A DNA stretch of 39,665 bases, taken from IMG/VR virus record IMGVR_UViG_3300047471_000266, positions 1 to 39,665 of that record. One strand, 5' to 3'. Under the pieces are notes generated by a model. It saw only the letters and a list, made by a program, of their open reading frames with translations. It was not told the DNA's origin and searched no databases. Of the stretch, positions 5,683 to 13,397 are shown in pieces. A program made the position numbers and the translations under genes. Numbering within the stretch: position 1 is the stretch's first letter; every line of letters begins with the position of its first letter. The stretch is from a virus.

Positions 5683-5867
5683 TGCCGACGTGCGGTGACT
5701 GCCTGCATTTCAAGCACCGCTCAACCTTTCATGGGGTCTGCTGGCTTCATCTCACTAAAGCCCAAGTGGATGATAGCTGCCCAGAATGGTCCGCAAGAGT
5801 CGTCATGTCTGAAGCCACATCCATGTGGCTGAAGCGGCAACAGGCGGCTGAAATCAAGGTAAAATAA
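5682..5867 (+). CDS. Small Cys-rich protein
   Basis: A 61-aa protein with CGDCLHF at the N-terminus and later Cys at about residues 20 and 33 (GVCWLH, DSCPEW), a CxxC-C-C arrangement that matches small metal-binding phage proteins. The C-terminal third is helical and basic. It begins in TGATG. The HNH gene that follows is separated by 72 bases, so this is the last member of the coupled run. Confidence 0.75.
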   Translation: MPTCGDCLHFKHRSTFHGVCWLHLTKAQVDDSCPEWSARVVMSEATSMWLKRQQAAEIKVK

Positions 5868-5878
5868 ACGGACGCGAC

Positions 5879-5895
5879 CGATTCATGGGGAATCG
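5879..5895 (+). other. Short hairpin between the Cys-rich gene and the HNH gene
   Basis: CGATTC (5879-5884) pairs with GAATCG (5890-5895) around a 5-base loop. No T-run follows, so it is not a standard terminator; it may protect the HNH message or be part of an endonuclease landing site. The rest of the 5868-5939 gap holds only a ribosome site (GGAAGGA) before ATG 5940. Confidence 0.35.
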
Positions 5896-5939
5896 CGCCG
5901 CGCCCTTGGCAGACGTTCGCATCTCGGAAGGATGCCAAC

Positions 5940-6389
5940 ATGCGGCCCGGCATTAAGCCTACTCCACTTCAAGATCTATTCTGGCCAAAAGTCCTCAAAA
6001 CAGAAACGTGTTGGCTTTGGACCGCGACACTCAGCAACAAGGGATACGGAAAGATCGGCGTCTGTAATCCTCGTCGCGTGGCATCGGCTCATCGCGTGGC
6101 ATGGGAGTTAACTCACGGGCCCATTCCTGATGGCCTGTGGGTGCTCCATAAGTGCGATGTGCGCGCATGCGTGAATCCCTCTCATTTGTTCTTGGGAATG
6201 GCGAAAGACAACACCGACGATATGAACCGTAAAGGGCGACATCCGTGGGTTCGATTAGATGGCTTATGCAGAAATGGCCTGCATAACCTGAACCTTCCAG
6301 GAGTAAATGCGACTTGCCAATCAGGGAAAAGAAGGTGCCGTTTGTGCGCAAATGCAGGCCAACGGCGTCGATGGAAGAAAGTCACATAA
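5940..6389 (+). CDS. HNH homing endonuclease
   Basis: A 149-aa protein with the HNH_3-type core: CWLWTATLSNKGYG, then AHRVAWELTHG, then LHKCDVRACVNPSHLFLG, in which the His and Asn residues form the beta-beta-alpha metal site. The C-terminus has a second Cys set (CRNG...C...CRLC) that could be a zinc-finger DNA-binding part. GGAAGGA lies about 8 bases upstream. It is closely similar to the HNH protein at 22494 (shared HKCDV.ACVNP.HLFLG), suggesting within-genome or between-phage movement. It lies at the end of the rightward arm; free-standing homing genes usually cut a nearby site in an empty relative. Confidence 0.92.
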   Translation: MRPGIKPTPLQDLFWPKVLKTETCWLWTATLSNKGYGKIGVCNPRRVASAHRVAWELTHGPIPDGLWVLHKCDVRACVNPSHLFLGMAKDNTDDMNRKGRHPWVRLDGLCRNGLHNLNLPGVNATCQSGKRRCRLCANAGQRRRWKKVT

Positions 6390-6394
6390 GCGCG

Positions 6395-6511
6395 ATGGTC
6401 GGACGCGATTACGTCTGCGAGGACTGGGAGCAGAAGGTGATCGTGGTGCGGCGTCATCCGGTCACGACGGATCGTGACGATCCACGACCGGCCGTGCCTG
6501 TGCGCGAGTAA
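6395..6511 (+). CDS. Possible small protein after the HNH gene
   Basis: A 38-aa frame from ATG 6395 (MVGRDYVCEDWEQKVIVVRRH, ending PVPVRE-like residues); an in-frame ATG at 6371 overlaps the HNH gene. No clear ribosome site. Its last 50 bases overlap the convergent gene on the minus strand. The first 20 residues look protein-like; the rest may not be. Kept as a weak call. Confidence 0.3.
   Translation: MVGRDYVCEDWEQKVIVVRRHPVTTDRDDPRPAVPVRE
6459..6490. terminator. Hairpin at the convergent junction of the two transcription arms
   Basis: GGATCGT (6469-6475) pairs with ACGATCC (6477-6483), and CGGTC (6459-6463) with GACCG (6486-6490) outside it, giving an almost continuous stem on either strand. 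It lies at the stop of the last leftward gene and inside the last rightward frame. No T-run on either side, so it could be a weak or Rho-assisted terminator, or a barrier to colliding polymerases. Confidence 0.4.
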
Positions 6512-6644
6512 TCGCGGTTTCCACCACGTCGCGACAGGCGGCGACTTTCGTCTCGAGTTCACGCGCCTTCGCCATGCTCACAACGTAGCCAGGATTCCAC
6601 TTGGCGGCCAGATAATCCCAGAAGGCCGAGATCGTCCACTTCAC
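6462..6644 (-). CDS. Small hypothetical protein at the end of the leftward arm
   Basis: A 60-aa protein with a GTG start at 6644 overlapping the stop of the membrane protein upstream (GTGA). Sequence MKWTISAFWDYLAAKWNPG, then a helix ARELETKVAACRDVVETAI and a basic tail. It is the last gene of the leftward arm and pairs with a membrane protein, an arrangement seen in lysis cassettes, but no spanin or lysin motif is present. Confidence 0.62.
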   Translation of the reverse strand: MKWTISAFWDYLAAKWNPGYVVSMAKARELETKVAACRDVVETAITRAQARPVVDRHDPS

Positions 6645-6835
6645 GGCTTGGGCGGATTCACCAAGCGTGCCATCGTCTCCAGCGCGTTCTGGGCCAGCTT
6701 CTCGTACGTGTCGGCGCGCACCACTTCCCGTAAATACACGCTCTTCGGAATCAGCCACCCCGAAGCCAATAGGGCGGCCAACACGAACAGCGCGCCGTAT
6801 TTGTCCAACGCGGTGAGGATCGGCGCTACGTCCAT
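6641..6835 (-). CDS. Small membrane protein (holin-like)
   Basis: A 64-aa protein. ATG 6835 is chosen because the hydrophobic segment GALFVLAALLASGWLIP (residues about 12-28) then sits after a short amphipathic N-terminus; upstream residues of the open frame look non-coding. The tail VVRADTYEKLAQNALETMARL is helical. The topology fits a one-pass holin or accessory lysis protein. The ribosome site is poor. Confidence 0.6.
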   Translation of the reverse strand: MDVAPILTALDKYGALFVLAALLASGWLIPKSVYLREVVRADTYEKLAQNALETMARLVNPPKP

Positions 6836-6890
6836 GAGTGGCCATAATTTAACCGAAATCCTACCGCAAAAGGCGGCGCTGTCGTTCCTG

Positions 6891-7091
6891 TCATGTCGTC
6901 CACTCAATACGGTCCACGCGACTGAGCGATTCGCGCGTGTGATCCGTCGACCACACCCGCGCGTAACAGCCACGGGCCATCAGCCGGCGCGTCGTCTTCG
7001 CCACCTGATGCTTGAAGCACGCCTGCTCAATCACTTCGCCCGTGCGGAGCCAGATAAACAAGCGCACGGAGGTCCGGTCGTCCCGAGCCAT
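6891..7091 (-). CDS. Small basic hypothetical protein
   Basis: A 66-aa protein, basic (MARDDRTSVRLFIWLRTGEV, later KTTRRLMARGCYARVW). The stop of the upstream gene lies only 4 bases before its ATG at 7091. Strand-helix-strand character without a recognised motif. Confidence 0.68.
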   Translation of the reverse strand: MARDDRTSVRLFIWLRTGEVIEQACFKHQVAKTTRRLMARGCYARVWSTDHTRESLSRVDRIEWTT

Positions 7092-7094
7092 GCC

Positions 7095-7334
7095 TCAGAA
7101 AATCTGATCCGCAATCTGGTGCAGACCCTTGTGCCGCAGTTCGTTCAGCGCCTCTCTGACCAGCTCGACCTTGTCGGACGGGTCGAGTGTCGGGTCGTCC
7201 AGAATCTCTAGGCCCTTGTCGATGATGGGCGCGGCGGCCGCGAGGAACCGGCCGCGGTGGTCTGAGGCCGGAATCGCGGCGATCCTGGCGGTGACGGCCG
7301 CCACGTGGGCGTCGTGCTCGGATTGATGCTTCAT
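7095..7334 (-). CDS. Small helical hypothetical protein
   Basis: A 79-aa protein beginning MKHQSEHDAHVAAVTARIAA, all helical, with an acidic middle (LEILDDPTLDPSDKVELVREAL). GAGGAGA lies about 5 bases upstream of the ATG. No family recognised; it sits among small late genes downstream of the tail proteins. Confidence 0.72.
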   Translation of the reverse strand: MKHQSEHDAHVAAVTARIAAIPASDHRGRFLAAAAPIIDKGLEILDDPTLDPSDKVELVREALNELRHKGLHQIADQIF

Positions 7335-7355
7335 GGTTTTGTCTCCTCGAGTGAA

Positions 7356-7787
7356 TCAATCGCGTGGTCCAGCCGCGGTCGGGCCCGTGGGCTGCTTCGT
7401 CTTCATCAGCCCCCGTTTGGCCGCGGCCGTCTGCGTCCGAATGATGAGTTGGCGCTTGGGGTCCGGCTTGGTCGAGGCTTCCGCCTGCGCGAGTTGGGCA
7501 TGGGCCGCGCCGATGTTCTTGTGCATCGTCGCGATGTTCTTCAGATGGGCGACCATGCCAGTTTCCTTCTCGTGCCCAGCCTTGCCGGTGTAATGCTTCG
7601 CCAAGACGGCGTGATGGGTCGCGAGCTGGCCGTGATGAGTCGCCCCGGGACCGTCTGAGACGTGCTCAGGCAGATCAGTCACGCCCTTACTCGCGTCATC
7701 GAACTCCTGCACGACGGCCGGAGTGATCGAACCTTCGCCCTCGTGGGCGTGCATGTAGCCCTGTTGGGCCTTGGATTTGTAGGGCAT
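7356..7787 (-). CDS. His-rich phage protein with PYKSKAQQ N-terminus
   Basis: A 143-aa protein starting MPYKSKAQQGYMHAHEGEG, an N-terminal motif that recurs in many small phage proteins of unknown function. The middle is His-rich (ATHHGQLATHHAVLAKHYTG, then TMHKNIGAAHAQL), suggesting metal binding or a structural helical rod. The C-terminus is basic (QTAAAKRGLMKTKQP). The small gene at 7790 ends 2 bases upstream. Confidence 0.75.
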   Translation of the reverse strand: MPYKSKAQQGYMHAHEGEGSITPAVVQEFDDASKGVTDLPEHVSDGPGATHHGQLATHHAVLAKHYTGKAGHEKETGMVAHLKNIATMHKNIGAAHAQLAQAEASTKPDPKRQLIIRTQTAAAKRGLMKTKQPTGPTAAGPRD

Positions 7788-7789
7788 GG

Positions 7790-7960
7790 CTAACTCTCCA
7801 CGGGCGGAATCTCAGCGACCGGAGGCGTCATCTGTGACAAAAGCGCCTTGGCCTTCGTGAGTTCGTCGGCCAATTCCGAGTTGACAAGTTGCAACCGGAC
7901 CATCTCCATGTGGAGCTGGCCCAGATGATCTTTAAAGACTTGCTCAGCAGTGAGTGGCAT
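7790..7960 (-). CDS. Small coiled-coil protein
   Basis: A 56-aa protein, ATG 7960 to TAG 7790. The first 43 residues form a heptad-like helix (LGQLHMEMVRLQLVNSELAD), followed by a Pro-rich tail (TPPVAEIPPVES). It fills the gap between the tail-fibre-like gene (ends 7964) and the His-rich gene (starts 7787). It could be a small trimeric chaperone or a structural helper of the adjacent tail protein; this is inference. Confidence 0.7.
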   Translation of the reverse strand: MPLTAEQVFKDHLGQLHMEMVRLQLVNSELADELTKAKALLSQMTPPVAEIPPVES

Positions 7961-7963
7961 CGG

Positions 7964-8746
7964 TTAAATCTCCACGAGGGTAACATCGACATCTTTGAGC
8001 GTGGCGTTGCCGCCCGTCACGGCCTGAAACTGAAGATCAAACCAGGCCGCCGTGCCGAGCGTCAGGCCGGTGGCGATAATCGACCACGAGAGTCCCTGCT
8101 GGCCGGCCGCGGTCGAGGCGACAAAATGTTTCGTGCCACCCACGACGGTGCCACTGGCCGCGGCCCCATTGACCGGAGCCGTGCCGGTGCCGAAGGCCAC
8201 TTTCGCATTGAGCCCATCGGCCAGGATGCTGTTGAGGGCGACGGCCGTGATGAGGCAGAGAATCCGGCCCGTGACCTGTGGGGTAATCGGCGCCGCCAGT
8301 CCGAGCATGACAAAAGAGGCCGTCGTGGCCGTCAGCGCCGGCGTGGCCGAACTGGTGAGCGACTGCTGTGGCTTGATCGCGACGGTTTCGGCCTGACGGA
8401 TCACCGGCAGCGTCAAGTTCTGCGTGCCGACGGTGGTGGACCCTTGGAGCTGGATCTGGTTGGAGCCGCCAAACTGGATATAGGAGTTCCCGACCAGCGT
8501 CACATGGTCGGCCTTGAGTCCATTATTGGCGCTCCCATTGCCGGTCAGATCTAATAGGCCACCACTCCAGGTGAAGACGCCCGTCGTCCCCGGCGCAATC
8601 GTGGTCGTAGAGTTATAGACCGCCACGTCTCCGATCGCGCCTGTGCCGATGCCGCCGCCTCCCACCGCCACATTGACGATGAGGTAGCCGTTCGCATCGG
8701 TGCGGCAGTAGAGATTCGCCAGATTAGTCAGCGGGCCGTCAGCCAC
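7964..8746 (-). CDS. Tail-fibre-like structural protein with MADGPLT module
   Basis: A 260-aa protein with a GTG start at 8746. Residues 1-28 carry the module ADGPLTNLANLYCRTDANGY, also found at the start of the proteins at 11796 and 11977. The rest is Gly/Ala/Thr-rich and beta-rich (GNGSANNGLKADHVTLVGNS), ending in a strand-rich domain (TLKDVDVTLVEI). No enzymatic motif. The shared N-terminus suggests docking to the same virion site; probably a minor tail or appendage protein. Confidence 0.7.
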   Translation of the reverse strand: MADGPLTNLANLYCRTDANGYLIVNVAVGGGGIGTGAIGDVAVYNSTTTIAPGTTGVFTWSGGLLDLTGNGSANNGLKADHVTLVGNSYIQFGGSNQIQLQGSTTVGTQNLTLPVIRQAETVAIKPQQSLTSSATPALTATTASFVMLGLAAPITPQVTGRILCLITAVALNSILADGLNAKVAFGTGTAPVNGAAASGTVVGGTKHFVASTAAGQQGLSWSIIATGLTLGTAAWFDLQFQAVTGGNATLKDVDVTLVEI

Positions 8747-8749
8747 GGG

Positions 8750-9163
8750 TCACAGTCCCTTCAGCATCTGCCGCACGTCGCTGACCGTCCGCATCGGATG
8801 CGGCAGGCCCCGGTAGCGGGCGGCATGGTGAATCACATCGTTGAGTTTGCCCGTCTGCGCGATGTCGAAGTCCCGCGAGAACTTGTGCAGCGGCAGCCCG
8901 CACTCGTCAAACGCCTTGATGAGCGCCAGATCGAATTCGTCCAGCGCCTGCGCTTCGGCCAAGGCCAAGGCGGTCGGCGGCGGCGTCGTCTGGACGACCA
9001 ATCCTGAGCGGTCCTCGCCTTCAGCTAGTTTGGTGGGCATTTTGCGTCCTCCGCCGGATTTCTCCGGAGGCGCTTCCACACCGCGCATCCACGGGCGCAT
9101 GAGCATCCCCAGAATCGGCAGGGCGGCCAGCATCGATAGGATTTTGTAGGTGGCGAGACTCAT
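8750..9163 (-). CDS. Membrane-anchored hypothetical protein
   Basis: A 137-aa protein. A hydrophobic N-terminus (YKILSMLAALPILGMLM) is followed by a basic linker and a soluble helical domain (ALDEFDLALIKAFDECGLPLHKF). It sits between two tail-type genes. It might be a virion protein with a hydrophobic helix or an inner-membrane late protein; no motif decides. Confidence 0.68.
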   Translation of the reverse strand: MSLATYKILSMLAALPILGMLMRPWMRGVEAPPEKSGGGRKMPTKLAEGEDRSGLVVQTTPPPTALALAEAQALDEFDLALIKAFDECGLPLHKFSRDFDIAQTGKLNDVIHHAARYRGLPHPMRTVSDVRQMLKGL

Positions 9164-9184
9164 AACGACTCCTGATGGCGCATG

Positions 9185-9814
9185 TTAGCCGACTCCGAGT
9201 GCGGCCAGCTTCTTGACGGTGGGACCGCCCCCGCCGCCCACGCTGAAGACGGCGTTATAGACGCCGCTCGTGGCCGAGACTGAAAACGTCCACGAGGGAT
9301 TCTGCGCGGTCGCCGCGACTTGCGAGAGGTAGGCCAAGGCGCTGGAGAAATTGACCCCGCCAGCGATATCCTGATGGTCCGTGATCGTGTAGCCCGAGTC
9401 GATCGAGGGCCCGACCGTCCCGCCGCCAATCCCGCTGAACATGAGATTGGTCGCGCTCGCCGGGGTGAGCGCGCCGCCTTGGGCGGGCGAAGTGTTGTTG
9501 CTGGTGCCCGTCTCCTGGTCGAACGTGACGACGTCGTCAAACGCGGCGATACAGGCCGAGGGGACCGAGCCGCTCGATTGGAACGTGTGCGTCGCGGAGG
9601 TCGTCGGGTTGATGACGTAGAAGAACCGCTCCGCCGACCCGAAGGCGCCCGTCTGGGCGGTGAGCGGAGTCCAGGTATTGCCGGCGCTGTCGGTGATGAC
9701 GTCTCCGGATGAGGCGCTCGCAAACGACGCGATGAGGAATTTCGCATTCGTCGTGCTGATCGCCCCCGAGGGCGTGCTCGCACCGGCGAAGGACGTATGG
9801 GAGAGCAGCGCCAT
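9185..9814 (-). CDS. Beta-rich virion protein
   Basis: A 209-aa protein with the composition of a beta-sandwich (Ser, Thr, Gly, Ala; STTNAKFLIASFASASSGD, WTPLTAQTG, FFYVINPTT). Its pattern of strands with a mid Asp-rich loop (FDDVVTFDQETG) resembles Ig- or lectin-like tail proteins. The start overlaps the upstream stop by one base (9814). A receptor-contacting or decorating tail protein is likely; the family is not recognised. Confidence 0.7.
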   Translation of the reverse strand: MALLSHTSFAGASTPSGAISTTNAKFLIASFASASSGDVITDSAGNTWTPLTAQTGAFGSAERFFYVINPTTSATHTFQSSGSVPSACIAAFDDVVTFDQETGTSNNTSPAQGGALTPASATNLMFSGIGGGTVGPSIDSGYTITDHQDIAGGVNFSSALAYLSQVAATAQNPSWTFSVSATSGVYNAVFSVGGGGGPTVKKLAALGVG

Positions 9815-10215
9815 TACCCGATCCCCACAAACGCCGGATCGTAGGCCGCCTTCGCGGTCGCCAGCAGGTTCGCCACGTCCTTGTCATCGGCCGCGAGGAG
9901 TCCCGCGGTAATCTTGCGCTGGCCGGATTGGAGTTGCTGATAGGCCTGCAGAAACACCTGCTGCGGCGTGGGAACCGGATCGGGCGGCGCGGTCAAGTCA
10001 ATCGCCTGTCCGATCGGCAGCGTGATCCCCGCTTGCGCTGTCAGACTCGCGGCCACTGACCGCAACCGAGCGGTAATGATGGCGTCGGTCACGGCGCCGG
10101 AGAAGGATTCGCGGAAGGGCGCTTTGACGCTGACCTGATCGGTCACGACGCCCGTGGCGACCATGGTCATGCTATCGACGCGCGTGAGAGCTTCGAGAAC
10201 GGCGACGTTGGGCAT
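9814..10215 (-). CDS. Hypothetical late protein
   Basis: A 133-aa protein. N-terminal strands (VDSMTMVATGVVTDQVSVK) are followed by helices (QVFLQAYQQLQSGQRKITAG). Located between two tail-type genes with no spacer on either side. Possibly a small structural or assembly protein; no homologue recognised. Confidence 0.68.
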   Translation of the reverse strand: MPNVAVLEALTRVDSMTMVATGVVTDQVSVKAPFRESFSGAVTDAIITARLRSVAASLTAQAGITLPIGQAIDLTAPPDPVPTPQQVFLQAYQQLQSGQRKITAGLLAADDKDVANLLATAKAAYDPAFVGIG

Positions 10216-11796
10216 TTATTTGAACCAGAAGTTGCAATCGACGGCCGTGGATGGCGCGGTGGCGTTCGTCGCGGCGGTCGTCGCGGCGACACATATCGCG
10301 GTGCCGAATTGAATGCCGAGCGTGAGTTCGAGATTCGCCGCCGAAGTCGCCGGAATCCCAATCGAGAGTTTCGGCACCGTCGTGCCGACTGTGATGGACC
10401 CGGTCGCCGTATCAAAAATCTGCACGTAGGCGACCGACGAGTTCGGATTGTAGATATACCATCCGCCGAGTGTGCCCTGTCCGGACTTCACCTGCGCGTT
10501 CGTGTTACTGAGCCCGTTCTTGAGGAAGTAGGTCCAACCGCCGATCGTGGACGGCACCGGCGTCACGGCATTCGTCGTGCCGAGTGTCGTCTGATCGATG
10601 CCGACCTTGCCCATCAGGTTCGAACCCGCCGGCAGCGCGTTCGTGATTGCCGTGACCGCCGCCACGACGCCGGTGCCATCGGTCGGCAGTTCCACGCGAA
10701 TCGTGCCCGCCGCCGTGCCGTGCCCAGTCGCCGTCGTGCCGCCCGCCACCTGCGCCAAATTCACCGAGCTATTCGCATCAGGCGTGACGAGGAGCTTGTT
10801 CGTGAGCGCGGGCTGATCGGTCGCCAGCACGACGCGGATGGTCCCGGCCGACTTGCTACCGGAGTTGACGTCGATGTTCGTGCCTTGGACTTGGTCGAGA
10901 TTGACGTAGCCGCCGCCGCCCGAAGTCATCCGCAGCACCCCGGCCTGCCCGGTCGTGAGCGCGGTATAGGCCGACTTGAACAGACCGCCAATGGGCGTGA
11001 TCTGTGTGGTGCCCTGCGTGAAGGCGGCTTCGTCGGCTAGGGCCGTGCCGCCGCTCCCCGCCCCGGACTTGATATTGACGTCGAGTGCGTTCGCGGTTGA
11101 GCCGACGACGTTGCCGGTCCCATCGACAATCTGCGTTTTCTGCGTGCCGTCCGATTGCTTGGTCGAGGTTGAGGCCAAGGCGGGCAGATCCGGCGTGACG
11201 AGGAGTTTCGTCATCGAGGCCACGCCTTGCACGGTCAGGATGCCGCCCGCCGCCGCGCCGGCCGTGCCCGTGCCGACGACCGCCGCGTTCAGGTTCGCGG
11301 CCGTGCCCTGCGAGACGGTCGCTGTCCAGCCGCCGCTCTGCGTCACGGCCACGGTCGTATTCTGGAGATTGACCTTCAGCCAGTGGTTGACGCTATCCCA
11401 GACATCCGCCGTGATCTTGTTGGCCCCGCGGAGTTTGGCCATCTCGGTGCCGGAGTTGTCCCCCGTGACCGCGACATCGGTCGTCGTGCCTTCCGCGACA
11501 TCCGCGCCATCGGCAATCGTGACGGCTCCGCCACCGGCCCCACCGGCCACGACGTTGACCTTGAGATTCCGCGCCGTGTCCATCGCGAGGCCGGCAATGG
11601 TCCCCGCGACGACGGTATCGACTGGCGCGACCACACCCATCGCGAGCGTGCCGGCGGAGGTGCCGACCGTGAACGTGGCTTTGTCAACGCTAGACGTGCC
11701 ACCGCTGCCTGCGCCCACAATCGTGACGATGAGGTAACCGTTATTGTCGGTGCGGCCCCGAAGATTCGCGATGGCGGTGAGCGGGCCGTCAGCCAC
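10216..11796 (-). CDS. Large tail-fibre-like protein with MADGPLT module and internal repeats
   Basis: A 526-aa protein with a GTG start at 11796. It begins ADGPLTAIANLRGRTDNNGY, the shared docking module. The body is low-complexity beta material rich in Gly, Thr, Val and Ala, with recurring phrases (NKLLVTPD and KLLVTPDLPAL; GTIRVVLATDQPAL and GTIRVELPTDG), the look of repetitive phage fibre or baseplate-associated proteins. The C-terminal 130 residues (GGWTYFLKNGLSNTNAQVK, then strand-rich) look like a discrete globular end domain. Probably a host-contact fibre or appendage. No enzymatic motif seen. Confidence 0.72.
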   Translation of the reverse strand: MADGPLTAIANLRGRTDNNGYLIVTIVGAGSGGTSSVDKATFTVGTSAGTLAMGVVAPVDTVVAGTIAGLAMDTARNLKVNVVAGGAGGGAVTIADGADVAEGTTTDVAVTGDNSGTEMAKLRGANKITADVWDSVNHWLKVNLQNTTVAVTQSGGWTATVSQGTAANLNAAVVGTGTAGAAAGGILTVQGVASMTKLLVTPDLPALASTSTKQSDGTQKTQIVDGTGNVVGSTANALDVNIKSGAGSGGTALADEAAFTQGTTQITPIGGLFKSAYTALTTGQAGVLRMTSGGGGYVNLDQVQGTNIDVNSGSKSAGTIRVVLATDQPALTNKLLVTPDANSSVNLAQVAGGTTATGHGTAAGTIRVELPTDGTGVVAAVTAITNALPAGSNLMGKVGIDQTTLGTTNAVTPVPSTIGGWTYFLKNGLSNTNAQVKSGQGTLGGWYIYNPNSSVAYVQIFDTATGSITVGTTVPKLSIGIPATSAANLELTLGIQFGTAICVAATTAATNATAPSTAVDCNFWFK

Positions 11797-11797
11797 G

Positions 11798-11977
11798 TCA
11801 GTTTCCCTTCACGACGAGCAAGTAGCCATTGGCGTCCACGCGCACCCGCAGCATGGACGAGGGGGTCAGTGGCCCATCAGGCCCGGTCTTGGAAGTGGAC
11901 TGGTTCACCTCGAGATACCCATTGGCATCCGTGCGGCCCTTTTCGTTTAACAAGTTTGTCAGTGGTCCGTCGGCCAT
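11798..11977 (-). CDS. 59-aa protein made of two DGPLT...DANGYL repeats
   Basis: ATG 11977 to TGA 11798. It consists almost entirely of two copies of the module that heads the proteins at 8746 and 11796: ADGPLTNLLNEKGRTDANGY and then PDGPLTPSSMLRVRVDANGY, with a short linker. A stand-alone tandem of the docking module could cap or adapt the attachment site used by the larger fibres. The next gene starts 1 base after the stop. Confidence 0.78.
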   Translation of the reverse strand: MADGPLTNLLNEKGRTDANGYLEVNQSTSKTGPDGPLTPSSMLRVRVDANGYLLVVKGN

Positions 11978-11990
11978 GTGCGCCCCGATT

Positions 11991-13397
11991 CTACTTGTTC
12001 TCGCCGGTCAGATTCGCGAGCATCGCCGCGCGAAGGAGCGCCGGATCGATCTGGTTGAGGAGAATCCCGGCGTGACTCATCACGGCCGGGTTGCCCAACA
12101 GTTTCTTCAGCCCCGCGACCGCAATAGCCGCCGTGGGATTGTGCAACGCCCAATAGGTCGAGGCCCCGCTCACGACATCCCCCATCGACGGAATGACCGT
12201 GTTCTCTTTCGTCGCTCGAGCCGCTGATCGCTTGATCCCGACTTCGTTCATGATGTCTCGGTTCATCGATCGATACTGACCTGGTGGCATAGTGCTCGTG
12301 AGCGTGTCTCCGGACTCGCCAGATGCGATCTTCATCGCTTCGGTGTTGGCCGTGATGGGCTTGCCCGTCGCGGCCGCCCGTCGAGCCGCGTCGGTGCGGT
12401 TGTCCAGCACAGACTTGGCCGCATCGAGTTCCACGGGAGATAGCGTGGCTTGGCCTCCGCCGAATCGACTCACCACAGGCACATCGGGCGACGTGCGAAC
12501 GCCCGCGTTGATTTCTGCGGCCACGGCTGGCGCGATACGCTGTTCGGTCGCTGCGACAATCGGCGCGACCGGCACGGCCGTGGTCGGGCTGTTTCGTAAC
12601 GCCTGCTCTTTCGCGGCTTTCGCCTGTGCCAGTGGGACGGGATCTTCGGCCGTGGCGGCGGTCATCGGGGCGCCGCGCTCCAAGCCAGCATCGCGCACGT
12701 TAGTAAAGCCGTATTTGGTCGTCTCGGTCGGGGAGAGTCGGATCGACGCGCCGTAGACGGGTTTAGCCAACGCCTTCGGCGCTTCAGCCAAGAACGGCTG
12801 GGCCAGTAGGCCAGCGGCCTCGCCAGCGCCTTCCCACCCCTTACCAGCCGCGATGTTCTCGCCAGCCTTCACCGCTGCTGGGCCCACAAATGGAATCGCT
12901 CCCAGTGTGTGTCCGACCGCTTCCATGCCTTCACCTTGGCGGGCGGACTCATACGCCTGTTTCAGTTGGTGGCCCGATTCGCCCAGCGCGTTCGTGATGA
13001 CTTCACCCGCCATGCCAGCCGGGTCAGCGCCATGCCGAGCGGCCAGCGCCGGAAGGGCCTTCGCCAGTGCCGACGGCGTCCCTGTCTCGACCAACCCTCT
13101 CGCCGCATCGACCGGCGTGTCCTTGTTACCTTCGATGACCTGGTTGACCGCTTCGCGTGCGCCATATAGGCCACGCGCCATGTCCGCGAGTGGTCCCGAT
13201 CCACCGCTCAGATGGCCCACCACGGTCCAGAACCCATCGGCCGCGGTTGGTGCTGGCGGTTTCTTCGGCGCGATCGGATTGCCATCTGCATCGACAATTG
13301 TGCCCATCGCCAAGCCGCCTCCAGACGGAGGCTTGGCTGCCACGGGGTTGCCGTTGGCATCGACGATGCTGCCGATGGCGAGTTGCTGCTGGGGCAT
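11991..13397 (-). CDS. Internal virion / ejection-type protein
   Basis: A 468-aa protein. It starts with two copies of a short G(S/T)IVDA(N/D)GNP strand repeat (about residues 8-20 and 31-43), then long Ala/Gly-rich helices, including an amphipathic to hydrophobic stretch (HTLGAIPFVGPAAVKAGENI), and a C-terminal helical part. Fourth of four adjoining large proteins with this Ala/Gln/Gly-rich composition, the position of internal core or DNA-ejection proteins in short-tailed phages. Its ATG directly follows the upstream TAA start-stop boundary. No peptidoglycan hydrolase motif found. Confidence 0.7.
   Translation of the reverse strand: MPQQQLAIGSIVDANGNPVAAKPPSGGGLAMGTIVDADGNPIAPKKPPAPTAADGFWTVVGHLSGGSGPLADMARGLYGAREAVNQVIEGNKDTPVDAARGLVETGTPSALAKALPALAARHGADPAGMAGEVITNALGESGHQLKQAYESARQGEGMEAVGHTLGAIPFVGPAAVKAGENIAAGKGWEGAGEAAGLLAQPFLAEAPKALAKPVYGASIRLSPTETTKYGFTNVRDAGLERGAPMTAATAEDPVPLAQAKAAKEQALRNSPTTAVPVAPIVAATEQRIAPAVAAEINAGVRTSPDVPVVSRFGGGQATLSPVELDAAKSVLDNRTDAARRAAATGKPITANTEAMKIASGESGDTLTSTMPPGQYRSMNRDIMNEVGIKRSAARATKENTVIPSMGDVVSGASTYWALHNPTAAIAVAGLKKLLGNPAVMSHAGILLNQIDPALLRAAMLANLTGENK

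Noticed and set aside
9160-9783. 207-aa minus frame rich in Arg, Ser and Pro
   Set aside because: Out-of-frame shadow of the beta-rich protein at 9185-9814.
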